The notes under the pieces were generated by a model that saw only the letters and a program-made list of their open reading frames with translations, ran no database searches and was not told the origin of the DNA. A stretch of DNA of 64,000 bases from Cellulosilyticum ruminicola JCM 14822 (GTDB lineage: Bacteria; Bacillota; Clostridia; Lachnospirales; Cellulosilyticaceae), in NCBI RefSeq assembly GCF_001311925.1, contig NZ_BBCG01000009.1, positions 34,556 to 98,555 on the forward strand. Direction: 5' to 3'. Below are positions 1 to 7,760 of the stretch, in pieces (position 1 is the first letter of the stretch; every line of letters begins with the position of its first letter). The position numbers were made by a program, and so were the translations under genes.

Positions 1-302
1 TCTACTGCTGCATCATAATAAATCTGTCCTTCTAGAAAATCAGGCCGATTAATAAGCTCTGTAAATAAATATTTCTTATCCAGCCCTTCTTCTGCCTTCT
101 TTAAATAAGTATAAAATCTTAGCTTTTTTAAATACTCTCCCAAAAGTGGCATAAACGTACTGCCTAAAAAAATCATCCCTATTAAAAGCTTCAAAAATAG
201 ATTCATACTAAAGATACATAAATACCCCTCTGAAATACCCATACCTATACACATGGCTATTAAATACCCCTGCTTATCCTTTAAATACGCTAAAAAACTC
301 AT
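1..302 (-). CDS. Sensor histidine kinase, N-terminal part (runs off the window)
   Basis: Only about the first 100 residues are present. They begin MSFLAYLKDK, followed by two close membrane segments with almost no extracellular loop and then a cytoplasmic stretch. This is the layout of the BceS/GraS group of intramembrane-sensing kinases, which usually detect cell-envelope-acting peptides together with an ABC transporter. The start codon overlaps the expected stop of the response regulator (ATGA), so the two genes are co-transcribed. The kinase domain lies outside the window, so the assignment to the group is inference from the N-terminus and gene pairing. Confidence 0.7.
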   Translation of the reverse strand, partial: MSFLAYLKDKQGYLIAMCIGMGISEGYLCIFSMNLFLKLLIGMIFLGSTFMPLLGEYLKKLRFYTYLKKAEEGLDKKYLFTELINRPDFLEGQIYYDAAV

Positions 303-962
303 TTGATTATGTACCTGTCCTCTCTTAGTTTCTATAACATTTTCAAGCCCTGATTCTCTAAGTTTATTACGTAGTCTATTAATATTTACTGTTAGGGAGT
401 TATCATCTATAAAGAGTTCACTATCCCATAAGCCATTCATAATCTCATCTCTTGAGACAATGCTTCCCTTCTTTTCTACTAATAAATATAAAATTTTAAA
501 CTCATTACGTGTAAGTTCTACTTCTTCCCCATTATGAATAAAGCTACTTCTAGTCACATCAATTATAAACCTTCCAGCATCAATACGTGTCCCAGAGCTT
601 CTATCTATACGCTTAAAAATATTATTCATGCGTGCCAATAAAATCTGCGTATTAAAAGGCTTCGTAATAAAGTCATCTGCCCCATAGTTCATACTAATGA
701 GTTCATCTAATTCTGTATTACGGCTCGTAATAATAATAATTGGCACATCACTAGCCTTACGCACTTCCCTACATAAATACAAACCATCCACCCCAGGCAA
801 ATTAATATCTAATAAAATCAAATCCACTTCACTTCTTAAAATCTGCTCCTTTACATCCTCAAAAACCGTCACCACTTCTACTTCAAACCCATTATTATTA
901 AAGAAAACCCCTATTTCATTCCTTAACTTTTCATTATCTTCCACAATTAATAGCTTTTTCAT
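299..962 (-). CDS. OmpR/PhoB-family response regulator (BceR/GraR-like), 3' frameshift
   Basis: A receiver domain starts MKKLLIVEDNE and carries the phosphorylatable Asp region (DLILLDINLPG) and the switch Lys in ITKPF. A winged-helix DNA-binding domain follows and ends ENVIETKRGQ. At about 314 the frame is off by two bases: restoring them gives RGQGYIIK and a TGA that overlaps the kinase ATG. As written, the regulator reads straight into the kinase without a stop. I think this is a small deletion or sequencing error rather than a real fusion, because the restored end matches the family's usual C-terminus. A good ribosome binding site (AAGGAGAT) precedes the start. Confidence 0.85.
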
Positions 963-1023
963 ATCTATCTCCTTAATTTTCAAAATCCCATTATATTATA
1001 TACTAAAAAATAAACTTGTATTC

Positions 1024-1061
1024 AAAAAGAAGCACTATGATTTCTCATAATGCCTCTTTTT
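1024..1061 (-). terminator. Rho-independent terminator after mobB
   Basis: An imperfect hairpin (AAGAGGCATTATGA paired with TCATAGTGCTTCTT) is followed by a T run on the minus strand, just beyond the mobB stop. Confidence 0.6.
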
Positions 1062-1088
1062 ATATCCCATATTAATCATTTATCTTAT

Positions 1089-1595
1089 TTATTTTTGAAC
1101 ATAGTCTAATACAATTTTTAAAATACCCTCTAAGTCATTTATATTAACAATTGGTATGTCTCCAACTTCCATTTCTACATCTGTAGCTACTGCTAATAAT
1201 GTACACGGGTCACAGACAGTTTCCTGACTAATGCCCTTACGTACAACTTCTATTTTAGGGAAACTAGAATATTTCATACCTTCCAAAATAATAATATCCA
1301 TATTCTGCTGTAACTGAATCATCTCCTCAATGGTAGGTTCTTTTACATCTTGTATCATCATAAACTTCGTCTCAGAATAGACGATGACATTTTGAGCACC
1401 AGCGACTTTGTGTCTATAACTATCCGTCCCTTCGTGATCTGCCTTGAAATCATGGCCATCATGTTTAATGACACCTACCTTATAGCCTTTTTGAGTTAAA
1501 ACAGTTACAAGCTTACTTACTAAATTTGTTTTCCCAGAGTTTTTAATGCCGCTTACGGCAAATACTTTAGGTCCATTTTTCACCTGAGTATTCAC
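1089..1595 (-). CDS. mobB: Molybdopterin-guanine dinucleotide biosynthesis adapter MobB
   Basis: This 168-residue P-loop protein has a Walker A motif GIKNSGKT at residues 16-23 and the family's GVIKHDGHDF and D(S/T)YRH segments. MobB binds GTP and assists MobA in attaching a nucleotide to molybdopterin in the cytoplasm. It lies 3 bases downstream of moaC and is surely co-transcribed. The length is normal for the family. No molybdoenzyme or other Moco gene is visible in the window, so the end user of the cofactor is not shown. Confidence 0.9.
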   Translation of the reverse strand: MNTQVKNGPKVFAVSGIKNSGKTNLVSKLVTVLTQKGYKVGVIKHDGHDFKADHEGTDSYRHKVAGAQNVIVYSETKFMMIQDVKEPTIEEMIQLQQNMDIIILEGMKYSSFPKIEVVRKGISQETVCDPCTLLAVATDVEMEVGDIPIVNINDLEGILKIVLDYVQK

Positions 1596-1598
1596 TAC

Positions 1599-2083
1599 TT
1601 AAGCCTCTTCTCTTATATAGTGTCCACTTTTACCGCCTTGCTTCTCCATAAGGCATACATCACTAATAATCATACCTTTATCTATAGCTTTACACATATC
1701 ATAAATTGTAAGAAGTGCAATATTTACCCCTGTTAAGGCTTCCATTTCTACCCCTGTTTGTCCATTTACTTTTACCGTGCAGCTTGCTATAACTGTTAAA
1801 TGCTCCGCATCTAACTCAAATTCCACATGACACTTTGTAATCATAAGCGGGTGACACATTGGAATAAGTTCAGATGTTTTCTTTACACCCATAATACCTG
1901 CGACACGGGCAACACCCAAAACATCGCCTTTCTTACTTGTCTCATTGACGATAGCATCAAATACAGCTTGATTTACTTTAATCTTCCTTGAGCCGTTGCA
2001 ATACGTGTTGTAACACTTTTCTCAGATACATCTACCATGACAGCATTGCCATGTTGATCAAAATGTGTCAATTTATTTCCCAT
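1599..2083 (-). CDS. moaC: Cyclic pyranopterin monophosphate synthase MoaC (one-base frameshift)
   Basis: MoaC converts the 3',8-cyclised GTP intermediate into cyclic pyranopterin monophosphate. The N-terminus starts [20 protein letters not shown]. The frame then breaks after AQGR near 1990, and one added base restores [20 protein letters not shown] followed by the family core [19 protein letters not shown] and the MCHPL segment. The C-terminus [12 protein letters not shown] is typical. The rest is undamaged, so the break looks like a single-base deletion, possibly a sequencing error. It is the first gene of a moaC-mobB pair. Confidence 0.88.
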
Positions 2084-2179
2084 GTTCTAAATCCTCTATT
2101 CTTTATACTTTACTCTCTTCACTATAACACCACTTTTCTATATAGGTCTATAAGTTTTTGCAAATAAAGGAATTTAAAA

Positions 2180-2662
2180 TTATAACACTGCTAAAGCTGC
2201 TTCATAATTTGGTTCATTGCCCACTTCTTCGCAGTATTCTACATAAATCACTTCATCATTAGCATCTACTACAAAAATAGCTCTTGTTAAAAGACCAAGT
2301 TCTTCTATATAAGTGCCGAAATTTTGACCAAAATTTCTATATTTATAATCAGATAAAACTTCTACATTAGCTACACCGCTAGTGCCACACCATCTTTGTT
2401 GTGCAAACGGTAAGTCCATTGAAATTACATAGACTTTTGCATCTTTATATTTAGTTGCTTCTTCATTAAAACGTCGAATCTCCATATCGCATACAGAGGT
2501 ATCTACAGAAGGTACACTGACATAAATGCGTTTCCCTTGAAATGAGCTGGCTTTTACAGTTTGTAAATTTTTATCCACCACATTAAAATCTGGTGCTGAT
2601 TCTCCTACTTCTACATGATGTCCTTGAAGTGTTACTTCAGTTCCTTTAAAGTTAACTTTCAT
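2180..2662 (-). CDS. tpx: Thiol peroxidase Tpx (atypical 2-Cys peroxiredoxin)
   Basis: Tpx reduces hydroperoxides in the cytoplasm with thioredoxin as reductant. From the start MKVNFKG the protein has 160 residues. The peroxidatic Cys is at about 58 in PSVDTSVCDME and the resolving Cys at about 92 in RWCGTSG, the spacing of the family. I chose the ATG at 2662 because homologues begin MKV(T/N)FKG. The frame is open for 13 more codons upstream, but that stretch is a leader shared with the gene at 57.3 kb. The gene stands alone. Confidence 0.92.
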   Translation of the reverse strand: MKVNFKGTEVTLQGHHVEVGESAPDFNVVDKNLQTVKASSFQGKRIYVSVPSVDTSVCDMEIRRFNEEATKYKDAKVYVISMDLPFAQQRWCGTSGVANVEVLSDYKYRNFGQNFGTYIEELGLLTRAIFVVDANDEVIYVEYCEEVGNEPNYEAALAVL

Positions 2663-2701
2663 TCTAACTGTCATTCCTTTCACCATGCGCAAGGCATTCA
2701 T
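2663..2701 (-). repeat. Leader shared by tpx and the NadE-like gene
   Basis: The roughly 38 bases before the tpx ATG are nearly the same as those before the NadE-like gene at 58311-58350. Both contain GCCTTG, then GCAT, then GAAAGGAATGA, then AGTTA before the start codon. The AAAGGA inside is the likely ribosome binding site. Only these two copies were seen. Confidence 0.6.
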
Positions 2702-2795
2702 TTAATTATTTAAGTCGATTAACTCTCACTTTAAAGGTTTGCCTAAAATTACTACCATTATACATTCTAAAATACTTTAGGGCTGTTTTATTTAT

Positions 2796-3473
2796 CTAAT
2801 TCGAAAGCTGCTCTCTCATAAAATCTCTAATTTCTTTCCAAGCCATTTTACTTTCTGGTAAATCTGGAAAACCTGTATAATCTCCATAATAAGGTGTTTT
2901 CAAATCCCATTCCCCTGCATAATTATGTTTTTAAACCTGATCTGCAATAGTACATCTTTTTCTAAATTGATCTGTCTTGATGATGATTTATCATCTAAAT
3001 CTGCCATGGTGACATGGCTACACAAGCTTTAGATATTTCAATACCATGATTTTTTAAATAAAGTGGCAAAGAAAGTACAAGTCCAGCTCTTGCTGATCCG
3101 CCTATAAGTAAAATATCTTTTCCTTTATAGCCTTGCTTTAAAATCCATTTATACGTTGCAACGCAATCTTCTAATGCTGCTGGAAAACATCTATTGGGGC
3201 TATACGGTAATCCACATTAATGACTTCTGCACCGTCTACCAACTCACTATATGTAATAGCCGATTCTCTTTCTCTATCTGTTAATGGCCATACATATCCA
3301 CCGCCATGTAAGAGAACTATTAATTTTCCATTTCCACCGCCTTTTGGTGTAAGACGTTCAATTGGAACACCATTTAAGTCTATTTTAGTAAGTGTATAGC
3401 CTTCCTTAGGCTTCCAATTTGATGGAATGCATTGTCCTAGTGGTATAACAACTATTCCTATTAGACCAAGCAT
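2796..3473 (-). pseudogene. Alpha/beta hydrolase (HSL-like) pseudogene
   Basis: The N-terminus holds the oxyanion-hole motif LLHGGGYVW, and after a frameshift the nucleophile elbow appears as IGGSARAG instead of the usual GDSAGG. A second shift follows MSPW and another precedes the C-terminus, which ends MAWKEIRDFMREQLSN. At least three frame breaks and a shortened C-terminal third show that the gene is dead. It was an esterase/lipase-like enzyme of unknown substrate with an N-terminal membrane segment. Confidence 0.75.
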
Positions 3474-3616
3474 TTATTTTGTTACTTTACTTGCTGTTTC
3501 TTCATTTCCTATTATTTTTATATAAAATTACATTTTCCCCTTCTTTCTCTATCATTACTACATTATATTATTCATATGTTAACTTTTACAATATAATATA
3601 TTGACTATATCTTAAC

Positions 3617-3659
3617 AAAAGGAGCTATAAACCAAGATTAAGTTGGCTTATAGCTCCTT
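3617..3659 (-). terminator. Rho-independent terminator
   Basis: The arms AAGGAGCTATAAGCCA and TGGTTTATAGCTCCTT are followed by TTTTG on the minus strand, directly after the stop of the 3661-4047 gene. Confidence 0.8.
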
Positions 3660-3660
3660 A

Positions 3661-4047
3661 CTAAGCGTTCATAATATCATTAATATACGCTCTATTTTTC
3701 TCAAGAATTGGTGATTTCATAACAATTACATATACATTTTTAATATTTCTAATCCATTCATGAATCACTTCTTCTGTTTCTTTATATTTTTCAAGTTTTC
3801 CAACAATACTTGTTGCATAAGCTTCGATTTTTTCGTCGTTTTCTGCGCGTCTTTCATCAATAAAAGCTTTCAGCCCACCTTTAAGTTCTTCTAGATTTTC
3901 ATGTAAGTCCATATATTCTGGAAGTCTTACTTCTTCTTTTTTGTGATTGACTGTATATTCATCACTCCAAAGTTCTAATTGACTAATAAGCTCGTCTAAC
4001 TTTCTAATATCGCCTTCAAATAATTCATATGGTTCTTCTTGATACAT
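3661..4047 (-). CDS. Hypothetical acidic helical protein, 128 aa
   Basis: I do not recognise this protein. It is rich in Glu and Lys, has no membrane segment or signal peptide and no Cys, and is probably mostly helical. A clear ribosome binding site (AAGGAGAAAG) precedes the ATG and a strong terminator follows the stop, so it is a real gene. It lies downstream of ddh on the same strand with a 66-base gap and may share its transcript. Confidence 0.7.
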   Translation of the reverse strand: MYQEEPYELFEGDIRKLDELISQLELWSDEYTVNHKKEEVRLPEYMDLHENLEELKGGLKAFIDERRAENDEKIEAYATSIVGKLEKYKETEEVIHEWIRNIKNVYVIVMKSPILEKNRAYINDIMNA

Positions 4048-4113
4048 ATCTTTCTCCTTAACATGTACTTTCTTATCTGATTATACATGCTATTTGAGAT
4101 TTTATAAAGGGTA

Positions 4114-5103
4114 TTATAATAAGTTTTTGATAAGCTCTGCTGAAGATTTAGCTGATAAGTAAGAAAGAGGTACATCGAATACTGTTTTAGCACCAGTGTT
4201 TCCTTCTTTGTTCATTCTTACAGCTGCACGCGCATATGCTACTAATACTTGTGCTGTAAATTCTGGGTTACTATCAAGTTTTAATGAGAACTCAATGATT
4301 TGTTTGTGTTCTTCATTTACACCTGTTATACCACTTCTAAATACAAATCCACCGTGTGGCATTTTGCTGTGGTTAGCTTTAAGTTCTTCTTCTGTGATGA
4401 AGTGAACTGTTGTATCATAATCAGAGAAGTAGTTTGGCATATTTTTGATATCGCTTTCGATTTGTGCCTTATCTGCACCTTCTTCTGCTACTACGAAACA
4501 TTCTCTTGTGTGTTTTTCTCTTGTAGAAAGTGTTGGGTTTTCACCAGCTCTAACTTTGTCGATTGCTTCTGTTACAGGGATTGTGTATTGGATACCATTT
4601 TTAACACCGTTAACACGTCTGATAGCATCTGAGTGTCCTTGGCTTACACCTTTACCCCAGAATGTGTAATCTTCACCCATTGGTAAGATAGCACCTGACA
4701 TCATACGAATCATTGAGAATAAACCTGGATCCCACCCTACTGAAATAATACTTGTTTTGCCAGCTTTTTTAGCCGCTTCTTCTACACTTGCATGGTACTC
4801 TGGAATTCTTGCATGTGTATCGAAACTATCGATTGTGTTAAATAATTTAGCCATTTCTGGTCCTTGAACTGGTAAGTCAGTTGCTGAACCTCCACATAAG
4901 ATAACTACGTCAACTTTATCTGTATATGATTTAATATCATCCATAGATACTACTGCTGCTGAAGGTGTTTGAATTGTTAATGTTTCTGGTGCACGTCTTG
5001 TGAATACTGCTACAAGCTCCATATCTGGATTTTGTCTAAGTGCAACCTCTACACCTCTTCCTACATTTCCATATCCTACAATTCCTACTCTAATTTTACT
5101 CAT
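4114..5103 (-). CDS. ddh: meso-Diaminopimelate D-dehydrogenase
   Basis: Ddh makes meso-diaminopimelate from tetrahydrodipicolinate, ammonia and NADPH in one step, for lysine and peptidoglycan. The 329 residues include the Rossmann motif GIVGYGNVGRG at the N-terminus, VVILCGGSATDLPVQGPE, the substrate-binding stretch SVGWDPGLFS near residue 145 and the C-terminal PHGGFVFRSG. Length and motifs match the family throughout. A promoter and an inverted repeat lie just upstream, and the gene is not in a lysine operon here. Confidence 0.96.
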   Translation of the reverse strand: MSKIRVGIVGYGNVGRGVEVALRQNPDMELVAVFTRRAPETLTIQTPSAAVVSMDDIKSYTDKVDVVILCGGSATDLPVQGPEMAKLFNTIDSFDTHARIPEYHASVEEAAKKAGKTSIISVGWDPGLFSMIRMMSGAILPMGEDYTFWGKGVSQGHSDAIRRVNGVKNGIQYTIPVTEAIDKVRAGENPTLSTREKHTRECFVVAEEGADKAQIESDIKNMPNYFSDYDTTVHFITEEELKANHSKMPHGGFVFRSGITGVNEEHKQIIEFSLKLDSNPEFTAQVLVAYARAAVRMNKEGNTGAKTVFDVPLSYLSAKSSAELIKNLL

Positions 5104-5179
5104 ATAGATCCCCTTTCTTATACAGATATTATATGTAATTTTTATAAATTAATTACGAACTACTAATCCCTACTCGTCA

Positions 5180-5233
5180 TAGTAGTTTTATCTAGTACTA
5201 CTATAGTATCTTTTTTTTTTAAGATTTTGTCAA
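5180..5233 (-). promoter_or_regulatory. ddh promoter with inverted repeat
   Basis: On the minus strand TTGACA (5228-5233) and GATACT (5205-5210) are 17 bases apart. Just downstream, ATAGTAGT and ACTACTAT form an inverted repeat over the expected start of transcription, which could be an operator. The promoter is sequence-based; the operator is inference. Confidence 0.55.
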
Positions 5234-5348
5234 GTCTTTTTATATTTCTATAAAAATCATATAATTCTACTATTCATTTATATTTTCAAATATAAAAAAA
5301 GGACATTTTTAAACTGGACCCTTTGTCAAGGACACAATAAAAAAGAGA

Positions 5349-6140
5349 TTAAGCAAGATTTAAAAGATGGCTTCTATATTGTTTAGGAGTCATCTTTTTT
5401 AATCCCCATTGGCTTCTATGATTGTTATAGTATTCTATATATTCATCACCTGCAGTAATGACTTCTTCTAAAGTGTTACATGCACTAAAATCTATCTCAT
5501 CTTTCATATGTCCAAAGAAAGATTCTTGAGGTGCATTATCCTAACAATTACCACGTCTTGACATTGATTGGCCTAGATTATTTTCCTTTAATAACTTTGG
5601 ACTTGTATAATGAACGCCTTGAGCCGAATGAATAAATGCATCCTTATGCAGTTCATCTTTATGAGCTTTAATAAGCTTCTCTATAGTTATTGTTGCAAAT
5701 ATCAAGTGTAATACGCCCAGAAACATAATGGACAAAAATATCATTACTACTTCCATCTTTTATGCATGATAAATAAGCCATCTAGTTATTACCATATGGC
5801 AGATATATAATATCAGTTGATAATACTTTCTCAGGTATACCTTGCTTAAAGTTTCTATTAAGTAAGTTTGGGACTACTCTATGTTCTTTAGTTGCTCTAG
5901 CCATTTTTCTATGTTTATATGTTTCTTGATTTGTTAGATTTAAGCTGTTGTTTACCAGTCTCCTTTCTATCACGTCTAATTTTTTTTAACAGTTCTAGTT
6001 GCTTCTCTAATAGCTTGATTTTTAGTATCTTGGCATTCAATAATTTCATTTAGGAGATTTTTCACGTAAATAATCTTCTATAAATAAACGTTTAAATTAC
6101 TCATAATCCCGTATTTCCTCCAAGTCATTTATAAGTATAC
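5349..6140 (-). mobile_element. IS3-family (IS150-like) transposase OrfB remnant
   Basis: Pieces of an IS3-family integrase are spread over three frames. From the N-terminal side these are KMARATKEHRVVPNLL, VLSTDIIYLPYGNN, then HSAQGVHYTSP and MSRRGNC, then DNAPQESFFGHMKDEI and QWGLKKMTPKQYR. A TAG replaces the Trp codon usual after MSRRGNC, and several frameshifts separate the blocks. The element cannot make a transposase. It inserted between ddh and the 6.2 kb gene. Confidence 0.85.
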
Positions 6141-6141
6141 A

Positions 6142-6197
6142 CAAAAAGTACCTATAGACTACGCACACTTTTTCTATGTATCTAATCTATAGGTACC
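6142..6197 (-). terminator. Terminator after the CBM21 gene
   Basis: The arms GTACCTATAGA and TCTATAGGTAC with a long loop are followed by TTTTTG on the minus strand, 30 bases past the gene's stop. Confidence 0.65.
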
Positions 6198-6228
6198 AGT
6201 TTATTTTGTAATATTCTCTTTCTCTATC

Positions 6229-6594
6229 TTATTTAATTGTTGCACCATCTTTGTAGGTTTTATAGTTTTTTCCGCCATTGTTATCCCAGTATGTATTTCC
6301 GCCTACTTCATACTGAATGGCATACTCTACATACTCACCTTTAAACTTCAATATATCGCTCCAGATTTCTTCTTCATCATTAATCATCTTTTTAAATTTA
6401 GCAGCATGTCGTTTCCACTCATTTGAATTACTGTCGCGATAATGAAAGATTACTTCCTTTTCATAGTCTATATTTTTTACTTTTGTATTAATAAAGACCA
6501 TTGTTTGTGCCTCTTTTTTACTCTTCCTAGTTGTAAGCTTTTTCTTAGAACCATAATCCAATTTAACAAGCCAATTATTATTCTCTTTGCTCAC
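6229..6594 (-). CDS. Stand-alone CBM21-like carbohydrate-binding protein
   Basis: The C-terminal 90 residues match the CBM21 starch/glycogen-binding fold: VKNIDYEKEVIFHYRD, then VEYAIQYEVGG and the signature YWDNNGGKNY. The protein has no signal peptide and no catalytic domain, so it would act in the cytoplasm, perhaps on glycogen. The frame opens at 6642, but the only good ribosome binding site (GGAGGAG) lies 9 bases before a GTG at 6594, giving about 121 residues, and I prefer that start. In other bacteria such domains target phosphatases or glucan enzymes; none is nearby. Confidence 0.65.
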   Translation of the reverse strand: MSKENNNWLVKLDYGSKKKLTTRKSKKEAQTMVFINTKVKNIDYEKEVIFHYRDSNSNEWKRHAAKFKKMINDEEEIWSDILKFKGEYVEYAIQYEVGGNTYWDNNGGKNYKTYKDGATIK

Positions 6595-6726
6595 AGTAAT
6601 CATCTCCTCCATAAAATAGACAACATTCACTTTGCTAGGCACTATTACATTATAATTATATTAAGTTCATTCCAATATATTCTATTATTTTATATTTCCG
6701 ATATACAAATAAAGGAGGTGATTGAT

Positions 6727-7491
6727 ATGAATATTTCAGGCTATGGAAATAGTATTTATTCAAATAACATATTTGCTAATCGTACAAGTATTTCTACTTC
6801 TACTTTTATGTCTCAAATCGGACACTATAATACCCTTAGCAAATATGCTATTGTAGCTAAGTATGGAAGTACATCTCATCCAAACCAAGTAGCTTCTACA
6901 GAAACTACTACTTCTGCCAGCAAATTTTTATCTACCTTTGATACAAACTATTCAAATTTAGATAAGGCTACCACTAAACTTAAATCCACTTTAACAGCTA
7001 CGGAAGAAAACTCTTCTGATATTGTAGCTGCTACTAAAAATTATGTAGCTGCCTATAATAGTACAACCAAGTTCTTAGATGCTAATTCTAATAGTAATAC
7101 AACACGTCTTAATACACTTAAGGCTTCTAACGATATTACTACTACTGTAAGTGCAGGCAATCTTGCTAGTATTGGTATTCAAAAAGCAACTGATGGTACA
7201 TTAAAACTTGATGAAAAGAAATTAAGTGAAGCTTTAGCTACAAATAATACATTTGCCAAACGTACTTTAAGTAGCACAGCCAGCCGTACAGAAGTTAGTA
7301 CAAAAATGGCAACAAATACAGTTAAATCTACACTTATAACAGAGCAAAACAAAGCACTTGCTACAAAATCATCAGAATACAATAATGCTACATATGAGGA
7401 CTTTATGAAACTCGCCAAAAATCCTAGAGCCCTAGGTAACTATTATTGCTCATTAGCAACATTAGGAATCTTTATGGACATCTCTTTGTAA
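6727..7491 (+). CDS. FliD-like (flagellar cap) C-terminal domain protein, 254 aa
   Basis: The start at 6727 follows a perfect AAAGGAGGTG. The protein is rich in Thr, Ser and Asn and lacks a signal peptide. Residues around 140-165 (NLASIGIQKATDGTLKLDEK) resemble the segment of FliD and other axial flagellar proteins that precedes the C-terminal helix. The family call rests on this motif alone. The length is about half that of FliD, and no flagellar gene is nearby, so it may be an orphan secreted filament-like protein. Confidence 0.5.
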   Translation: MNISGYGNSIYSNNIFANRTSISTSTFMSQIGHYNTLSKYAIVAKYGSTSHPNQVASTETTTSASKFLSTFDTNYSNLDKATTKLKSTLTATEENSSDIVAATKNYVAAYNSTTKFLDANSNSNTTRLNTLKASNDITTTVSAGNLASIGIQKATDGTLKLDEKKLSEALATNNTFAKRTLSSTASRTEVSTKMATNTVKSTLITEQNKALATKSSEYNNATYEDFMKLAKNPRALGNYYCSLATLGIFMDISL

Positions 7492-7543
7492 GATTGGGAT
7501 AAATAGGCCGCAGGAGTAGTCGTTGCTACTAACTACACCTTCC

Positions 7544-7658
7544 GTGATTTGTGATAGCCTAAGTTTGAGAAGCAATGCAACGGTCGAAAACTCGCTTTGC
7601 TCGGACACTCGACCTAAAAACGCATTGCTTCTCTTCACTAAGGTTATCATCAAATCAC
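7544..7658. repeat. Nested inverted-repeat element
   Basis: A perfect 12-bp pair (GAGAAGCAATGC at 7567-7578, GCATTGCTTCTC at 7622-7633) is enclosed by a second pair (GTGATTTGTGATAGCCT at 7544-7560, AGGTTATCATCAAATCAC at 7641-7658) and encloses GGTCGA/TCGACC. The whole can fold into one long hairpin. It may be a MITE-like repeat or a structured RNA. Its overlap with a spurious 63-codon minus ORF is not evidence of coding. Confidence 0.6.
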
Positions 7659-7690
7659 TCCACAGGTAGATTAGTATCGTATATAAAAAT

Positions 7691-7726
7691 AAGAGTACTG
7701 CATGGTTTTATTTTGCAGTACCTCTT
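7691..7726. terminator. Bidirectional terminator
   Basis: AAGAGTACTGCA and TGCAGTACCTCTT form a stem with T-rich sequence on both sides. It sits just past the end of the MATE gene at 7761. Confidence 0.65.
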
Positions 7727-7760
7727 TATTTATGAAGTGATTTATAAATCATCTTATTTT

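Noticed and set aside
697..1050. Plus-strand ORF opposite the response regulator
   Set aside because: Antisense shadow; low-complexity Ser/Thr/Leu text with no ribosome binding site.
4196..4669. Three plus-strand ORFs inside ddh
   Set aside because: They are antisense shadows of a complete, well-conserved enzyme gene.
5104..5330. Lysine riboswitch upstream of ddh
   Set aside because: The space is too short and no L-box pairing pattern is visible; only a promoter and a small inverted repeat are supported.
6442..6726. N-terminal extension of the FliD-like ORF
   Set aside because: The perfect AAAGGAGGTG lies before the internal ATG at 6727, and the extension is antisense to the CBM21 gene.
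7462..7653. 63-codon minus ORF across the inverted repeats
   Set aside because: It covers a palindromic element, has no ribosome binding site and overlaps the end of a better-supported plus-strand gene.
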